A stretch of DNA of 27,417 nt, from the NCBI GenBank assembly GCA_905197385.1, contig CAJJYO010000001.1:1-27417 (forward strand). The letters run 5' to 3'. This document shows, in pieces, positions 1 through 7,730 of this stretch. The translations under genes and the position numbers were made by a program. A model generated the notes under the pieces. It was not told the origin of the DNA and searched no databases. It was given only the letters and a program-made list of their open reading frames with translations. The first letter of the stretch is position 1; every line of letters begins with the position of its first letter. The stretch comes from an uncultured Collinsella sp. (GTDB lineage: Bacteria > Actinomycetota > Coriobacteriia > Coriobacteriales > Coriobacteriaceae).

Positions 1-980
1 TTGGCTACCTGCCCAACCAAAGCGCTCGTCAGCTCGCGGGCGGCGCCACCAAGTCTTTTGGCCTGGTGCTCCCCCGTCTCGATCACGGCTTTTCGCTCCA
101 AATCGCCAGCGGCGCCCACAACGAGGCCCGTAAGCACGGCTACGACCTGCTCATCGCCAACGCCGATAACGACGATATTCTCGAGGACCATTACCTGCGT
201 TACTTTATGGGCACCCAAATGTCCGGCGTCATGGTTCAGCCCATGGCATCCCCCGATTGGCACCCCGCCATGGCCAAGATGCCCGTGCCGATCATCCACC
301 TGGACATCCATTGCTCCGAGCCCGGCTACTACGTAGCGGCCGATAACGAGGCCCAGGGGCGCATCATTGCCGAACTCGCCATCGCCCGCGGTGCACGCCA
401 TATCACCGTTGTGGGTAGAGCAGCATTTATGCAACTCACCCTGCGCGTCCTTGGCATTCATAAGGCGCTCGCCCTACACCCCGATATCAAGATCGAAGTC
501 ATCGACGCCGGCGAATGGAATACCGCCGCCGACGGCTACGGCATCGGCACCCAGATCGCCGAGCGCCCCGCGAACGAACGCCCCGATTTTGTCGTCGGCC
601 TGACCGACGTGTTGGCCTCGGGCGTTATCTCGGCGCTGGTCGACAAGGGCATCTCTGTACCCGGGCAAGTACGCGTAGCAGGTTGCGACGGCAACCCGCT
701 CGCTTGGAGCGGATCGGTCCCACTCACTACGGTAGCGCCCCCGGGCTACGAGATTGGCCGCAAGGGTGTCCAACTGCTGATGGAGCAAATCGAGAACAAG
801 GCCCCGGCAAAGATCAAGCACGTCCACATCGGCTCTGCAGCGCGCACCGTCACCGCGGTCACGGCCATCGAGGACATCAACCGCCAAGAACTCGTGCGGC
901 CGTTCCTTCTGGAACGCGCCAGCACCCAGGCAAGCAGCCAGACCGACGCCACGGCCATCAACCTAGGCGCGTATCTATAG
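1..980 (+). CDS. LacI-family transcriptional regulator, 5' end outside window
   Basis: The reading frame is open from base 3 to the TAG at 978-980, so the gene is truncated at its 5' end by the window edge. The first residues, GYLPNQSARQLAGG, are the end of a LacI/GalR helix-turn-helix and hinge helix. They are followed by the periplasmic-binding-protein-like effector domain beginning TKSFGLVLPRLDHGFS. The C-terminal half has the family pattern of a DVLASGVISAL segment, then VRVAGCDGNPLAW and a final PLTTVAPPGYEIGRKGVQLL region. Such proteins are usually dimeric sugar-responsive repressors. The effector and targets cannot be read here because the upstream genes are missing. A strong terminator follows, and no downstream gene on this strand is joined to it. 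Confidence 0.9.
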   Translation, partial: GYLPNQSARQLAGGATKSFGLVLPRLDHGFSLQIASGAHNEARKHGYDLLIANADNDDILEDHYLRYFMGTQMSGVMVQPMASPDWHPAMAKMPVPIIHLDIHCSEPGYYVAADNEAQGRIIAELAIARGARHITVVGRAAFMQLTLRVLGIHKALALHPDIKIEVIDAGEWNTAADGYGIGTQIAERPANERPDFVVGLTDVLASGVISALVDKGISVPGQVRVAGCDGNPLAWSGSVPLTTVAPPGYEIGRKGVQLLMEQIENKAPAKIKHVHIGSAARTVTAVTAIEDINRQELVRPFLLERASTQASSQTDATAINLGAYL

Positions 981-1007
981 CACGCCCGCAAGTATGCTAA
1001 GTCGCCG

Positions 1008-1053
1008 CTCAAGCAAAAGGGGCCCGACCATTGCCGGGCCCCTTTTGCTTGAG
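1008..1053. terminator. Bidirectional intrinsic terminator
   Basis: The arms at 1008-1026 and 1035-1053 are perfect 19-base complements around an 8-base loop. The core is AAAAGGGGCCCG / CGGGCCCCTTTT. It sits between the convergent LacI-family gene and the minus-strand HAD gene and can serve both. Confidence 0.85.
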
Positions 1054-1093
1054 CGCAAACGTGAGCAATCGCTCGTTTCAACACCGCAATTGT

Positions 1094-1744
1094 CTAGCGC
1101 ACGGCCCTAACTGCCGCCGCCAGGTCGAACAACGTATCGAGCACGGCCTCGCAGCCATCCACCACGTCCTGCGGCAACGGCACAATATCGGGGACGGCGA
1201 AGACATGGCAGCCGGCCGTAATGCCCGAGACGCAACCGTTGCGCGAATCCTCGACCACGGCACATTCCTCGGGAGCAAAGCCCGCGCGCTCGCAGGCGAG
1301 CAGATACATCTCGGGGTCGGGCTTGCCGTGCACGACGTCCTCGCCACACGTTGCCGTTTCAAACTTGTCAAAAAGACCGACCATCTTAAGGTTGCGCTCG
1401 GCCGTAACGAGGCGCGACGACGTCGCTAGACCCACGTGATAGCCCGCAGCCAGCAGCTCGTCTAGGCACTCGGCGGCGCCGGCCTTAAGCTCCAGCTCGG
1501 TCTTGACCATCTCGTCGCGAATCTCCTTGTGGCGGACATAGACCGCCTCGGTGGTTTCGTGGCTTCCGTAATGCTTATCGAGGATGTCCATGACATCGGG
1601 TAGCGTGCGACCGATAAACTGATGGATCAGCGCATCATCAATCGCGAGCCCCAGTTCAGCGGCGCCTGCCTTCCAGGCCCTAATCCCCAGGCGCTCGGTA
1701 TCAACCAGCGTTCCATCCATGTCAAAAATAACAGCCTTGATCAT
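1094..1744 (-). CDS. HAD-superfamily phosphatase (beta-phosphoglucomutase-like subfamily)
   Basis: The 216-residue protein opens with MIKAVIFDMDGTLVDTE, HAD motif I, with nucleophile and acid/base aspartates at 8 and 10. A helical cap follows, then motif II (LATSS), motif III (the Lys of GKPDP) and motif IV (VVEDSRNG). This is a Mg-dependent phosphomonoesterase or phosphoglucomutase type; the substrate is not predictable. An in-frame extension upstream exists, but the start at 1744 is chosen because GGGGGA lies just before it and it gives the family's normal N-terminus. The gene is divergent from larE, and a 17-bp AT-rich palindrome lies 61 bp upstream. It shows about the same architecture as the second HAD protein in this window (10993-11649), but the two are clearly different proteins. 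Confidence 0.88.
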   Translation of the reverse strand: MIKAVIFDMDGTLVDTERLGIRAWKAGAAELGLAIDDALIHQFIGRTLPDVMDILDKHYGSHETTEAVYVRHKEIRDEMVKTELELKAGAAECLDELLAAGYHVGLATSSRLVTAERNLKMVGLFDKFETATCGEDVVHGKPDPEMYLLACERAGFAPEECAVVEDSRNGCVSGITAGCHVFAVPDIVPLPQDVVDGCEAVLDTLFDLAAAVRAVR

Positions 1745-1804
1745 ATCGGTCCCCCATCGACTCTCGCTGTCGCGTTGCTGCAACTCTACCGCATTTGGCA
1801 ACTT

Positions 1805-1821
1805 GTATATAACGTATATAC
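1805..1821. promoter_or_regulatory. Candidate operator palindrome between HAD gene and larE
   Basis: GTATATA-ACG-TATATAC is a perfect inverted repeat with 7-base arms and a 3-base spacer. It lies 61 bp upstream of the HAD start and 97 bp upstream of larE. The arms resemble AT-rich GntR-type half-sites, and TATA-rich -10 sequences for the minus strand overlap it. The cognate regulator is unknown. Confidence 0.45.
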
Positions 1822-1917
1822 CATATTGCACTTTCGTTACACAGATAGAAGTCTTATGGCAAGTAACGCATTAGGATTATAGTTTTCGATCGAGTACTCA
1901 ACGATAAGGAACGTTTC

Positions 1918-2796
1918 ATGATTTTAGACACCGCGGCACCCGCAGAGGAGCTTCAAGACAAGCTATCGGCGCTCGAGCAGCTGCTTTTGGCATACGGGCG
2001 CGTGGCTATCGGGTTTTCCGGCGGCGTTGACAGCAGCTTTTTGGCCGCCGTATGCGCCCGCATCATGCCTACCAATACCCTCCTCGTCCATCTCACCACG
2101 CCGCTCATCGGCACGCCCGAACAGGCTTCGTTTGAGCGGTCCGTTGATGGACAAGCCAATGAAGGGGCGCATTTTAAGCTCCCCGTGCTCAATCTTTCGG
2201 TCGATCAGCTGCAGCTCCCCCAAGTAGCCTGCAACGATGCCAATCGCTGCTACCACTGCAAGCACGCCGGCTTTACCGCCATCGTCAACCACGCCAAGTC
2301 GCTCGGCTTTCCCACCGTCATCGATGGCAGCAATGCAAGCGATCGCGATGACTACCGCCCCGGCATGCGTGCGGCAGAAGAGCTCGGCGTACGCTCACCC
2401 CTTATGGAGGTCGGCTTTACCAAGGACGAAGAGCGCGAGCTGCTGCGCACATGGGGCTATCCCGTTTGGAACCTGCCGGCGGGAGCCTGTCTTGCCACAC
2501 GCGTCCCTACGGGCGAAGAGCTGACGCGCGAGAAGGTCAATCTAATCCGCGCCTGCGAGGATTACCTGCACAATCTTGACCTGGCTCAGGTCCGCGCACG
2601 CCTGGTCGGCGGCTGCATGCATATCGAAGCCGCTCCCGCAGATGTCGTAAAGATTGCCGCCCTCGGCGGTACCGCCGTCGACGACAAGGGCAAGACCCCG
2701 CTGCCCGCCGCTATCGAGTCCGCGCTGCGCGAGCTGGGCTGCGGCCACATCTCCCCCGAGGTTACCCCCTACATCCACGGCAACATGAATCTTTAA
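1918..2796 (+). CDS. larE: ATP-dependent sacrificial sulfur transferase LarE
   Basis: The 292-residue protein belongs to the PP-loop ATP pyrophosphatase superfamily. FSGGVDSS (residues 33-40) is the ATP-binding PP-loop. The LarE-type CYHCKHAGF (111-119) and PAGACLATRVPTGEE (187-201) motifs are present. From family knowledge, LarE adenylates the carboxylated nicotinic-acid mononucleotide intermediate and donates sulfur for the nickel-pincer cofactor of lactate racemase. In the one-cysteine enzymes the donor is the Cys of the CLATR-type loop, here Cys191. The start is supported by AAGGA eight bases upstream. No larA, larB or larC lies in the window, so this copy is separated from the rest of the pathway, or it serves another sulfur-transfer role. 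Confidence 0.9.
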   Translation: MILDTAAPAEELQDKLSALEQLLLAYGRVAIGFSGGVDSSFLAAVCARIMPTNTLLVHLTTPLIGTPEQASFERSVDGQANEGAHFKLPVLNLSVDQLQLPQVACNDANRCYHCKHAGFTAIVNHAKSLGFPTVIDGSNASDRDDYRPGMRAAEELGVRSPLMEVGFTKDEERELLRTWGYPVWNLPAGACLATRVPTGEELTREKVNLIRACEDYLHNLDLAQVRARLVGGCMHIEAAPADVVKIAALGGTAVDDKGKTPLPAAIESALRELGCGHISPEVTPYIHGNMNL

Positions 2797-2824
2797 GTTG
2801 TGCCGTTTTACAAACGGCGCAACT
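2796..2824 (+). terminator. Hairpin at the end of larE (possible terminator)
   Basis: AGTTGTGCCGTTT (2796-2808) pairs with AAACGGCGCAACT (2812-2824) across a 3-base loop, with one G-U pair. It begins in the stop codon. No T-run follows, so intrinsic termination is uncertain. Confidence 0.45.
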
Positions 2825-2861
2825 GCTCAGCGCTGCGCAGGCTCAACCTGAACACATAAAT

Positions 2862-2903
2862 TGCCACCTTCCAAAAAGGGACAGGTTTATTTTGGCAGTT
2901 TTT
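2862..2903. repeat. GGGACAG-containing intergenic element
   Basis: CCAAAA (2871-2876) and TTTTGG (2890-2895) flank GGGACAGG and are followed by a T5 run at 2899-2903. The GGGACAG core recurs in the large palindrome at 20714-20773. It could be a degenerate REP-like unit or a weak larE terminator. The rest of 2825-3067 shows no gene. A small GGAGC/GCTCC hairpin at 3005-3025 lies in the probable leader of the nuclease gene. Confidence 0.3.
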
Positions 2904-3067
2904 ATCTGGGGAAACGCCGAAGCCCCACATTCACAACCGCCGCAGCTCCATATGAGGCAAATGAACCGGCGGCATTTGTCCCAAATCTTGAGTATTTGTT
3001 CGGCGGAGCGGCCTCAGCCGGCTCCTGCTAGACTGGTAGATTCCGAACCGTCCATCCAGGAGCCTCA

Positions 3068-4051
3068 ATGCCGCGCAAATCCTCCTACAAGCAGGTACTT
3101 TCCATCGGCACCGCCGTGGTGCTGGGGTTTGCGCTGTTTACGGGATCGCTCGACGGGGCACCCAAGCTGCTGTCCCCGCAAAGTGATGAGCAGGCGGCAA
3201 CTCTTGCCGAAAAGCAAAACGAGAGCCCCAGCCGCACCGACGACGAGGCGGACCTGGTCGCCCGCCTCGAATCGGGAACGGCGAGCTCCTCGGACTCCCA
3301 AAACAGCCAGGACTCTGGCGTTGGCTCCGATTCCGCCGCGACCGGCACCGGCGACGGTGCCTCCGAAGATGGCGCCGCCACCCCCATCGACGAGGTCGAA
3401 AACCCCGATCTTAACCACGCCCGCGGCGTATACCTCAGCAGCATTCCCGACTACGCCGGCAACCCCTACGTTGCCCTTCGCGCCGACAGCACGCACCCGC
3501 TCGGCACGCCGTCGTTCACGCTCGATGAATACGAGCGCGCTACCGAAGAGGGCTGCTTTAAGAAGTTCTCCAAGCTCGACAGCTTAGGCCGCACCCGCAA
3601 AGCGCTCGCCTGCGTGGGTCCCGAGTCGCTCGGTCAAGGCAAGCGCGGGGATATCTCGCGTATTCACCCCGCCGGATGGCACCAGCAACGCTACGACTTT
3701 ATTCCGGGTCAAAGCCTCTACAACCGTTGCCACCTCATCGCCTGGTCGCTCTGCGGCGAAAACGCCAATCGCAAGGATCTCCTCACCGGCACGCGCTATC
3801 TCAACGAGACGGGCATGCTACCGTTTGAGGAGCAGATTCTCGACTACATCCGCGAAACGGGCAACCACGTGCTCTACCGCGTCACGCCTATGTATAACGA
3901 AGAGGAACTTGTCTGCCGCGGCGTGCGCCTTGAGGCGCAATCGGTCGAGGACCACGGCAAGACGCTGTGCTTCCACGTATACTGCTACAACCTGCAGCCG
4001 CATGTGCAGATCGACTACGCCACCGGCCGCAACCAGGCCGCCGGAGAGTAG
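3068..4051 (+). CDS. Secreted or membrane-anchored DNA/RNA non-specific endonuclease (His-Me finger)
   Basis: The 327-residue protein has a basic N-terminus and a hydrophobic segment (about residues 9-26) that acts as a signal peptide or membrane anchor. A Ser/Asp/Gly/Ala-rich, low-complexity, acidic linker follows (about 35-115), then a nuclease domain. Its core is YNRCHLIAWSLCGENANRKD (218-237), continuing LLTGTRYLNETGMLPFEE. This matches the Sda1/EndA-type extracellular streptococcal nucleases. His222 is the likely general base and the Asn-rich stretch after it holds the metal ligand. The classical DRGH is NRCH here, with Cys before the His. AGGAG lies eight bases before the start. The likely role is degrading extracellular DNA or RNA for nutrition or escape from traps. 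The physiological role is inference. Confidence 0.87.
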   Translation: MPRKSSYKQVLSIGTAVVLGFALFTGSLDGAPKLLSPQSDEQAATLAEKQNESPSRTDDEADLVARLESGTASSSDSQNSQDSGVGSDSAATGTGDGASEDGAATPIDEVENPDLNHARGVYLSSIPDYAGNPYVALRADSTHPLGTPSFTLDEYERATEEGCFKKFSKLDSLGRTRKALACVGPESLGQGKRGDISRIHPAGWHQQRYDFIPGQSLYNRCHLIAWSLCGENANRKDLLTGTRYLNETGMLPFEEQILDYIRETGNHVLYRVTPMYNEEELVCRGVRLEAQSVEDHGKTLCFHVYCYNLQPHVQIDYATGRNQAAGE

Positions 4052-4096
4052 GTTCAACCGGGGCCACGCCCGCATCGTTTGTCACCGACGCGCACG

Positions 4097-4116
4097 GGAG
4101 GCTAATTCTTGCCTCC
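4097..4116 (+). terminator. Weak hairpin after the nuclease gene
   Basis: GGAGGC (4097-4102) pairs with GCCTCC (4111-4116) across an 8-base loop, 46 bases after the nuclease stop. There is no T-run. Between 4052 and 4271 I see no gene; the composition becomes AT-rich towards the GntR gene. Confidence 0.3.
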
Positions 4117-4271
4117 TACGGCGCATTTCAGTGACATGGGGCCATCTCTCCAAGATACCCGTATTGTCGATAAGAGTAGAAGGCAAACGCCAGACAGGCA
4201 GCCAAAGCAGCAGAAGCCCTACATTAAATACGTGATTTATTCTTTGCAATCACAATCTCGATAAGTTAATC

Positions 4272-4308
4272 GAAGCAAAACAACGTAAAATGAAGGTAAT
4301 TTTGCTTC
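4272..4308. promoter_or_regulatory. Inverted repeat in the GntR gene promoter/leader
   Basis: GAAGCAAAA (4272-4280) and TTTTGCTTC (4300-4308) are perfect 9-base complements, ending 19 bases before the GTG start. A TAAAAT -10-like hexamer (4286-4291) lies between them. It could be an autoregulatory operator or an mRNA hairpin. It does not resemble the GTCTA sites upstream of the catabolic genes. Confidence 0.4.
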
Positions 4309-4327
4309 AAAGTAATCAGGAGAAACT

Positions 4328-5086
4328 GTGACCAATCGCGTCAACAATTCACATATTAAAAAGGATTGTCCCACCCCCATCTATATGCAGGTGGTCGACT
4401 ATCTGCGCGAGAACATCGCCTCAGGAGCTTGGGAGCAAGCATCCAAAATCCCGTCGGAAGTCGAGCTCATGAGTACGCTCGGCGTCAGCCGCGGCAGCAT
4501 CAAAAAGGCCATTTCCAAGCTTGTTGATGAGGGCCTGCTTGAGCAAATTCAGGGAAAGGGAACTTACGTTAAGTCAAAAGACATCTCTTTCCCCCTTACA
4601 GAGGGTCTTATCTCTTTCTCCGAATCTCTAATCGAGCAAGGCCTTTCTTTCGAAACAAACATTCTCGATTGCGAAATTCGTAAGTCGGACGAAGATATTT
4701 CCAGACATCTCGGTATTGTCGAAGGTTCTGACTACCTTCATCTCGAGCGAGTGCGCAGCGTTGAGGGTGAACCTGTGATGTTCATCGAAAACAACATCAA
4801 TATGGCGCTTGTCCCAGGTATTGAAACAGCCGACTTTGTTAACGAAGGTCTCTTTGCAATAATCGAGCGGCTCTCAGGCCACCAGATCGAATACTCAAAG
4901 ACCTCCTTTGTGGCAAAGCTCGCGGACACCCAACGCGCGGATGCGCTCGGTCTCTCTACGCAGTCCCCGCTTCTTCAGCAGCTTCAAACAGTCTACTTGG
5001 ACAATGACTCTGCAATTGAATATGCGCGCGTATGGCTTAAATCCAGCAGGTTCCAGCTTGGCACCGTTTTTCAGCGTCGCCATTAA
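4328..5086 (+). CDS. GntR-family (HutC/UTRA subfamily) transcriptional regulator
   Basis: The 252-residue protein has an N-terminal winged helix (about residues 14-80): PIYMQVVDYLRENIASG, then KIPSEVELMSTLGVSRGSIK as recognition region, and LLEQIQGKGTYV as wing. A UTRA effector domain follows (about 90-245), with the typical ISFSESL, LHLERVRSVEGEPVMFIE and LLQQLQTVYLDN segments. UTRA domains commonly bind sugar phosphates or other pathway intermediates and relieve repression. The start is GTG, with AGGAG seven bases upstream. It is convergent with the PTS operon and separated from it only by a terminator, so it is the obvious candidate controller of that operon. Codon use is more AT-rich than in flanking genes. 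Confidence 0.92.
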   Translation: MTNRVNNSHIKKDCPTPIYMQVVDYLRENIASGAWEQASKIPSEVELMSTLGVSRGSIKKAISKLVDEGLLEQIQGKGTYVKSKDISFPLTEGLISFSESLIEQGLSFETNILDCEIRKSDEDISRHLGIVEGSDYLHLERVRSVEGEPVMFIENNINMALVPGIETADFVNEGLFAIIERLSGHQIEYSKTSFVAKLADTQRADALGLSTQSPLLQQLQTVYLDNDSAIEYARVWLKSSRFQLGTVFQRRH

Positions 5087-5131
5087 AGCTCTTGAGAGCG
5101 GCGGCATTACGCCAAATATAATTCCAAAACG

Positions 5132-5163
5132 CAAAAAGGCGAACCCGTGGGTTCGCCTTTTTG
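5132..5163. terminator. Bidirectional terminator between GntR gene and TIM-like gene
   Basis: AAAAAGGCGAACCC (5133-5146) and GGGTTCGCCTTTTT (5149-5162) form a perfect stem, with A- and T-tracts on both sides. It serves the two convergent genes. Confidence 0.92.
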
Positions 5164-5172
5164 TAGACGGTT

Positions 5173-5847
5173 TTAGTCCAGCGCGTCAAACAGCTCCGTA
5201 AGCAACGCTGCCCTGTCATCCGTAATCGCCAGGGCACTCGAAATGCCGGTGCCTTGCGCGCCAAGTCCAATCAAGCGACGAACATCGCCTCCACACCTGA
5301 TTCCCGCTCCCTCCATGATAACGATGTCGGGATTGATGGACCGTACGGCAGCGATGGTCTCTGCGATGTAATCATCGCCGCTTGTATGGCCGGTTCCCAC
5401 AAGGCTGCTCGGCTCGCAAAGAATCACGTCCGGATCCATCGCCGCAACCGCTTTGGACTCAGTCACGCTATCGGCTGCAACAATGGTTAGAATCTCAAGC
5501 TCACGAGCGCGATCGATCGTTGCCGCCAACTTATCAACGGTCAGGGGGTGTGCCGTGTGATTTAGAAAGACAGCTTGAACTCCCGCGCTCTTAAGCGACT
5601 CAAGAGGTGTCAGTCCCATTCCTTTTCCGTCACCGATAAGATCGGCATGCTGCGCTGTGGGAATTGCAAATTTCAAATCCTTCGCAACTGCGCAGAGCTC
5701 GGGAACGGGAGCAGTCCAAAAAATCGAATGATCTCGATCTTTTGCGATTTCATCCGTAAGATGAGCCGCTGCAATTGAATCGTCCGCAAGCAAATAGGTC
5801 TTAGGACTGACCGTGAAAAGTGGCAGTTTTAAATCGGAACGTTTCAT
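5173..5847 (-). CDS. Triosephosphate isomerase family protein (short, archaeal-type), probably a catabolic sugar-phosphate isomerase
   Basis: The 224-residue TIM barrel is the length of archaeal TIMs rather than the usual bacterial ~250. The catalytic residues are recognisable: Lys16 in SPKTY, His97 in LNHTAHPL, and Glu145 in CEPSSLVGTG, followed by the phosphate-gripper glycines (GAGIRCGG, GAQGTGISSAL). Canonical TIMs have HSE(R) after the electrophilic His, and this protein has HTA(H), so the conserved Glu is Ala99. It is the last gene of the PTS series, 48 bp after IIA. It either turns aldolase-derived dihydroxyacetone phosphate into glyceraldehyde 3-phosphate, or acts on another short ketose phosphate, as known for the TIM-like EryH of erythritol catabolism. 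The ATG at 5847 has AAAGGA upstream. Confidence 0.82.
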   Translation of the reverse strand: MKRSDLKLPLFTVSPKTYLLADDSIAAAHLTDEIAKDRDHSIFWTAPVPELCAVAKDLKFAIPTAQHADLIGDGKGMGLTPLESLKSAGVQAVFLNHTAHPLTVDKLAATIDRARELEILTIVAADSVTESKAVAAMDPDVILCEPSSLVGTGHTSGDDYIAETIAAVRSINPDIVIMEGAGIRCGGDVRRLIGLGAQGTGISSALAITDDRAALLTELFDALD

Positions 5848-5895
5848 GAGAACACGTCCTTTCCGACTAATACATGGCCTGCCATACCGAGCGAT

Positions 5896-6249
5896 TTAGC
5901 CGTTGAAGCTAATCTCGATGCCGGTTTCCAGCTTGGGAAGCACGCTTGGTGTCACGAGAACCGTTCCAGGAAGCAGCTCTCGCTCGTCATCGAACGCAAT
6001 GGTTAGATGACCGAGCCCTCCCATGTTCTCGTTCGCAGCTTCACCAAACTCCTTAATCGTGTAGACCTGATCGCCGATGGAAATGGTGCCGCCCTCAGCA
6101 AGCACGTTATCCTCCGTGGGAGTTCCATCGTGAACGACGCAGATGTCGCGCAACTCTGCAGGAGCGGTCGGGCCAAACAGGACCACCATCTTCTCGTTGA
6201 GAAGTTCCTCAACAAACGAGCCGATCTCAGTGACCTTAACCTTGTACAT
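5896..6249 (-). CDS. srlB: PTS glucitol/sorbitol-family EIIA component
   Basis: The 117-residue cytoplasmic protein is close to the 123 of E. coli SrlB. It aligns over the whole family pattern: MYKVKVTEIG at the start, PAELRDICVVHDG, then an LGHLTIAFDDE strand and LLPGTVLV. His40 in CVVHDG matches the phosphorylated His of SrlB. The protein accepts phosphate from HPr and passes it to the IIB domain encoded two genes upstream. It lies 19 bp after gutM in the operon. The substrate need not be sorbitol; the symbol reflects family only. Confidence 0.9.
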   Translation of the reverse strand: MYKVKVTEIGSFVEELLNEKMVVLFGPTAPAELRDICVVHDGTPTEDNVLAEGGTISIGDQVYTIKEFGEAANENMGGLGHLTIAFDDERELLPGTVLVTPSVLPKLETGIEISFNG

Positions 6250-6268
6250 TTGATTTCTCCTATCTTTG

Positions 6269-6652
6269 TTACGCCGCAGGCGCAGTCATTGACCTGTCGA
6301 TAACACGAATAGCCTGGGCAAAAGCATCGTGATAGCTTTCGTTGGCCAGATGGTCTAGGGCGGTCTCGATATTCAGCCCCAGCATCTCGCTCATCTCCGA
6401 AAACTCTGGTTTGAGGGAAAGCCCTTTGAGCTCATAGCAACCGTTAATCACGCCATCATGATCAGTCAGAATCATCACAAACGCCTTTCGGCTAAAACTC
6501 ACCTTGCACATACCCGTGCCCAAGTATCCCTCATGATCGCGAGCGCGCTCATGGATAAGAATGCGCACCCTCTTCCAGTAGCGATACTGGGTGAATGTTC
6601 CTGCAAGCCATACGAGAATAAAGAAGGCTATTGTAATGAGCGCGTTGAGCAT
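6269..6652 (-). CDS. gutM: GutM-family protein (glucitol operon activator type)
   Basis: The 127-residue protein begins with one hydrophobic membrane segment (about residues 3-20, ALITIAFFILVWLAG). A basic stretch follows, then a soluble domain resembling E. coli GutM: GTGMCKVSFSRKAFVMILTDHDGVI, then CYELKGLSLKPEFSEM. GutM was described as an activator of the gut operon. The membrane segment and constant linkage to glucitol-type PTS genes suggest it may instead be an accessory of the transporter. It sits between IIB/C and IIA with gaps of 29 and 19 bp. No DNA-binding motif is visible. Confidence 0.85.
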   Translation of the reverse strand: MLNALITIAFFILVWLAGTFTQYRYWKRVRILIHERARDHEGYLGTGMCKVSFSRKAFVMILTDHDGVINGCYELKGLSLKPEFSEMSEMLGLNIETALDHLANESYHDAFAQAIRVIDRSMTAPAA

Positions 6653-6681
6653 AGTGGGCCTTTCCCTCTTAAAGCTTCAGT

Positions 6682-7701
6682 TTACAGGCCAAAGGACAGT
6701 ACGTAGGCAAGAATAATCTGAATCGGGGTGGTAATCAGCTTGCCAAACAGGAATGCAGGGTAACCGATTTCGATCGTCTCGGGCTTTGCCTCCATGAGAG
6801 TCATGCCAACGGGAGCAAAGTCGGAACCAACCTGGCAGTTGACGGCAAAGAAGCCGGGAAGGGCAAAGTTGGCGGGAATCGTGCCGTTGGCGATTTGGTT
6901 GCCAACAAGGACAGAAAGCACAGAAGCGATGATTGCGCCCGGGCAGATCAAAGGCGAAAGGAACGGGATTGAGCAGAACATGCCAATTGCCAGCATACCG
7001 GGCAGCGAGCCCGCAAGCGGAGTGAGAACGCCGGCGAGAACGTTCGCGAAACCCGTGTAGTTAATAATGCCGATCAGCACCGAGACAAACGCCATAAAGG
7101 GGATGATGTTGCGGATAACATCGTTCACGGTATCGCGCGCAGCCTGGTAGATGATGCTGATAACGCGGCCGACACCGGTGCCGATCTTGGAGACAACGTC
7201 CATGAAGCCGTTAGACTCCTTGGATGCGAGCTCGGCACGTCCCTCAGCGATCTTGGCGTGGACGTTTTCCTTCGTCGTCTCCTCGTGTGCCTTCTCGGCC
7301 TTTACCGGCTCAGCGGGAACATCGGCCGCATCGGCAAGGACGATGCAATCGGGATTGACGTCAGATGCAAAGAGATCCTCGGTGATGAACTGGGCCAGAG
7401 GACCAGACGGAGAACCGGGCTTGATGTTCAGCGTCTTAAGGCCCATCTTGGGATAGGTGCCGCAGCGAGCCACGCCGGCGCAGTCGATGACAACGGCGCA
7501 TGCCTGATCGGTCTCGATCGGGTCCTTAAACTGGTCGTGCGCCTCGGCGCCGGTAAGCTCCGCAATGCGAAGGGCGACCGGGCTGATGCCACCCAGGGTC
7601 ACGCTCAGAACATAAGGCTTCTCGGCCGTGGGGGTAATGATGAGGGGACCGCCCCAACCGTTGCCGCCGTGGGACGCCTTTACGCTTTTGAATTCACTCA
7701 T
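6682..7701 (-). CDS. srlE: PTS glucitol/sorbitol-family EIIB/C component
   Basis: The 339-residue protein has an N-terminal IIB domain (about 1-125) opening with NGWGGPLIITP and containing VIDCAGVARCGTYPK. The phosphocysteine should be one of Cys74 or Cys80. A charged Ala/Glu/Lys linker follows (about 126-165), then a C-terminal membrane part (about 180-339), including IIPFMAFVSVLIGIINYTG and FCSIPFLSPLICPGAIIAS. E. coli SrlE is 319 residues; the extra length is in the linker. Together with the separate IIC protein it forms the sugar channel. AAGGAG precedes the ATG at 7701, and the gap to the IIC gene is 29 bp. Confidence 0.92.
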   Translation of the reverse strand: MSEFKSVKASHGGNGWGGPLIITPTAEKPYVLSVTLGGISPVALRIAELTGAEAHDQFKDPIETDQACAVVIDCAGVARCGTYPKMGLKTLNIKPGSPSGPLAQFITEDLFASDVNPDCIVLADAADVPAEPVKAEKAHEETTKENVHAKIAEGRAELASKESNGFMDVVSKIGTGVGRVISIIYQAARDTVNDVIRNIIPFMAFVSVLIGIINYTGFANVLAGVLTPLAGSLPGMLAIGMFCSIPFLSPLICPGAIIASVLSVLVGNQIANGTIPANFALPGFFAVNCQVGSDFAPVGMTLMEAKPETIEIGYPAFLFGKLITTPIQIILAYVLSFGL

Positions 7702-7730
7702 GATTTAGACTCTCCTTTTGCGCTGAACTA

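Noticed and set aside
1..336. An alternative frame in the LacI-like region beginning at base 1
   Set aside because: The neighbouring frame continues the LacI hinge and effector domain without a break. This one is Pro/Ser/Thr-rich and ends early.
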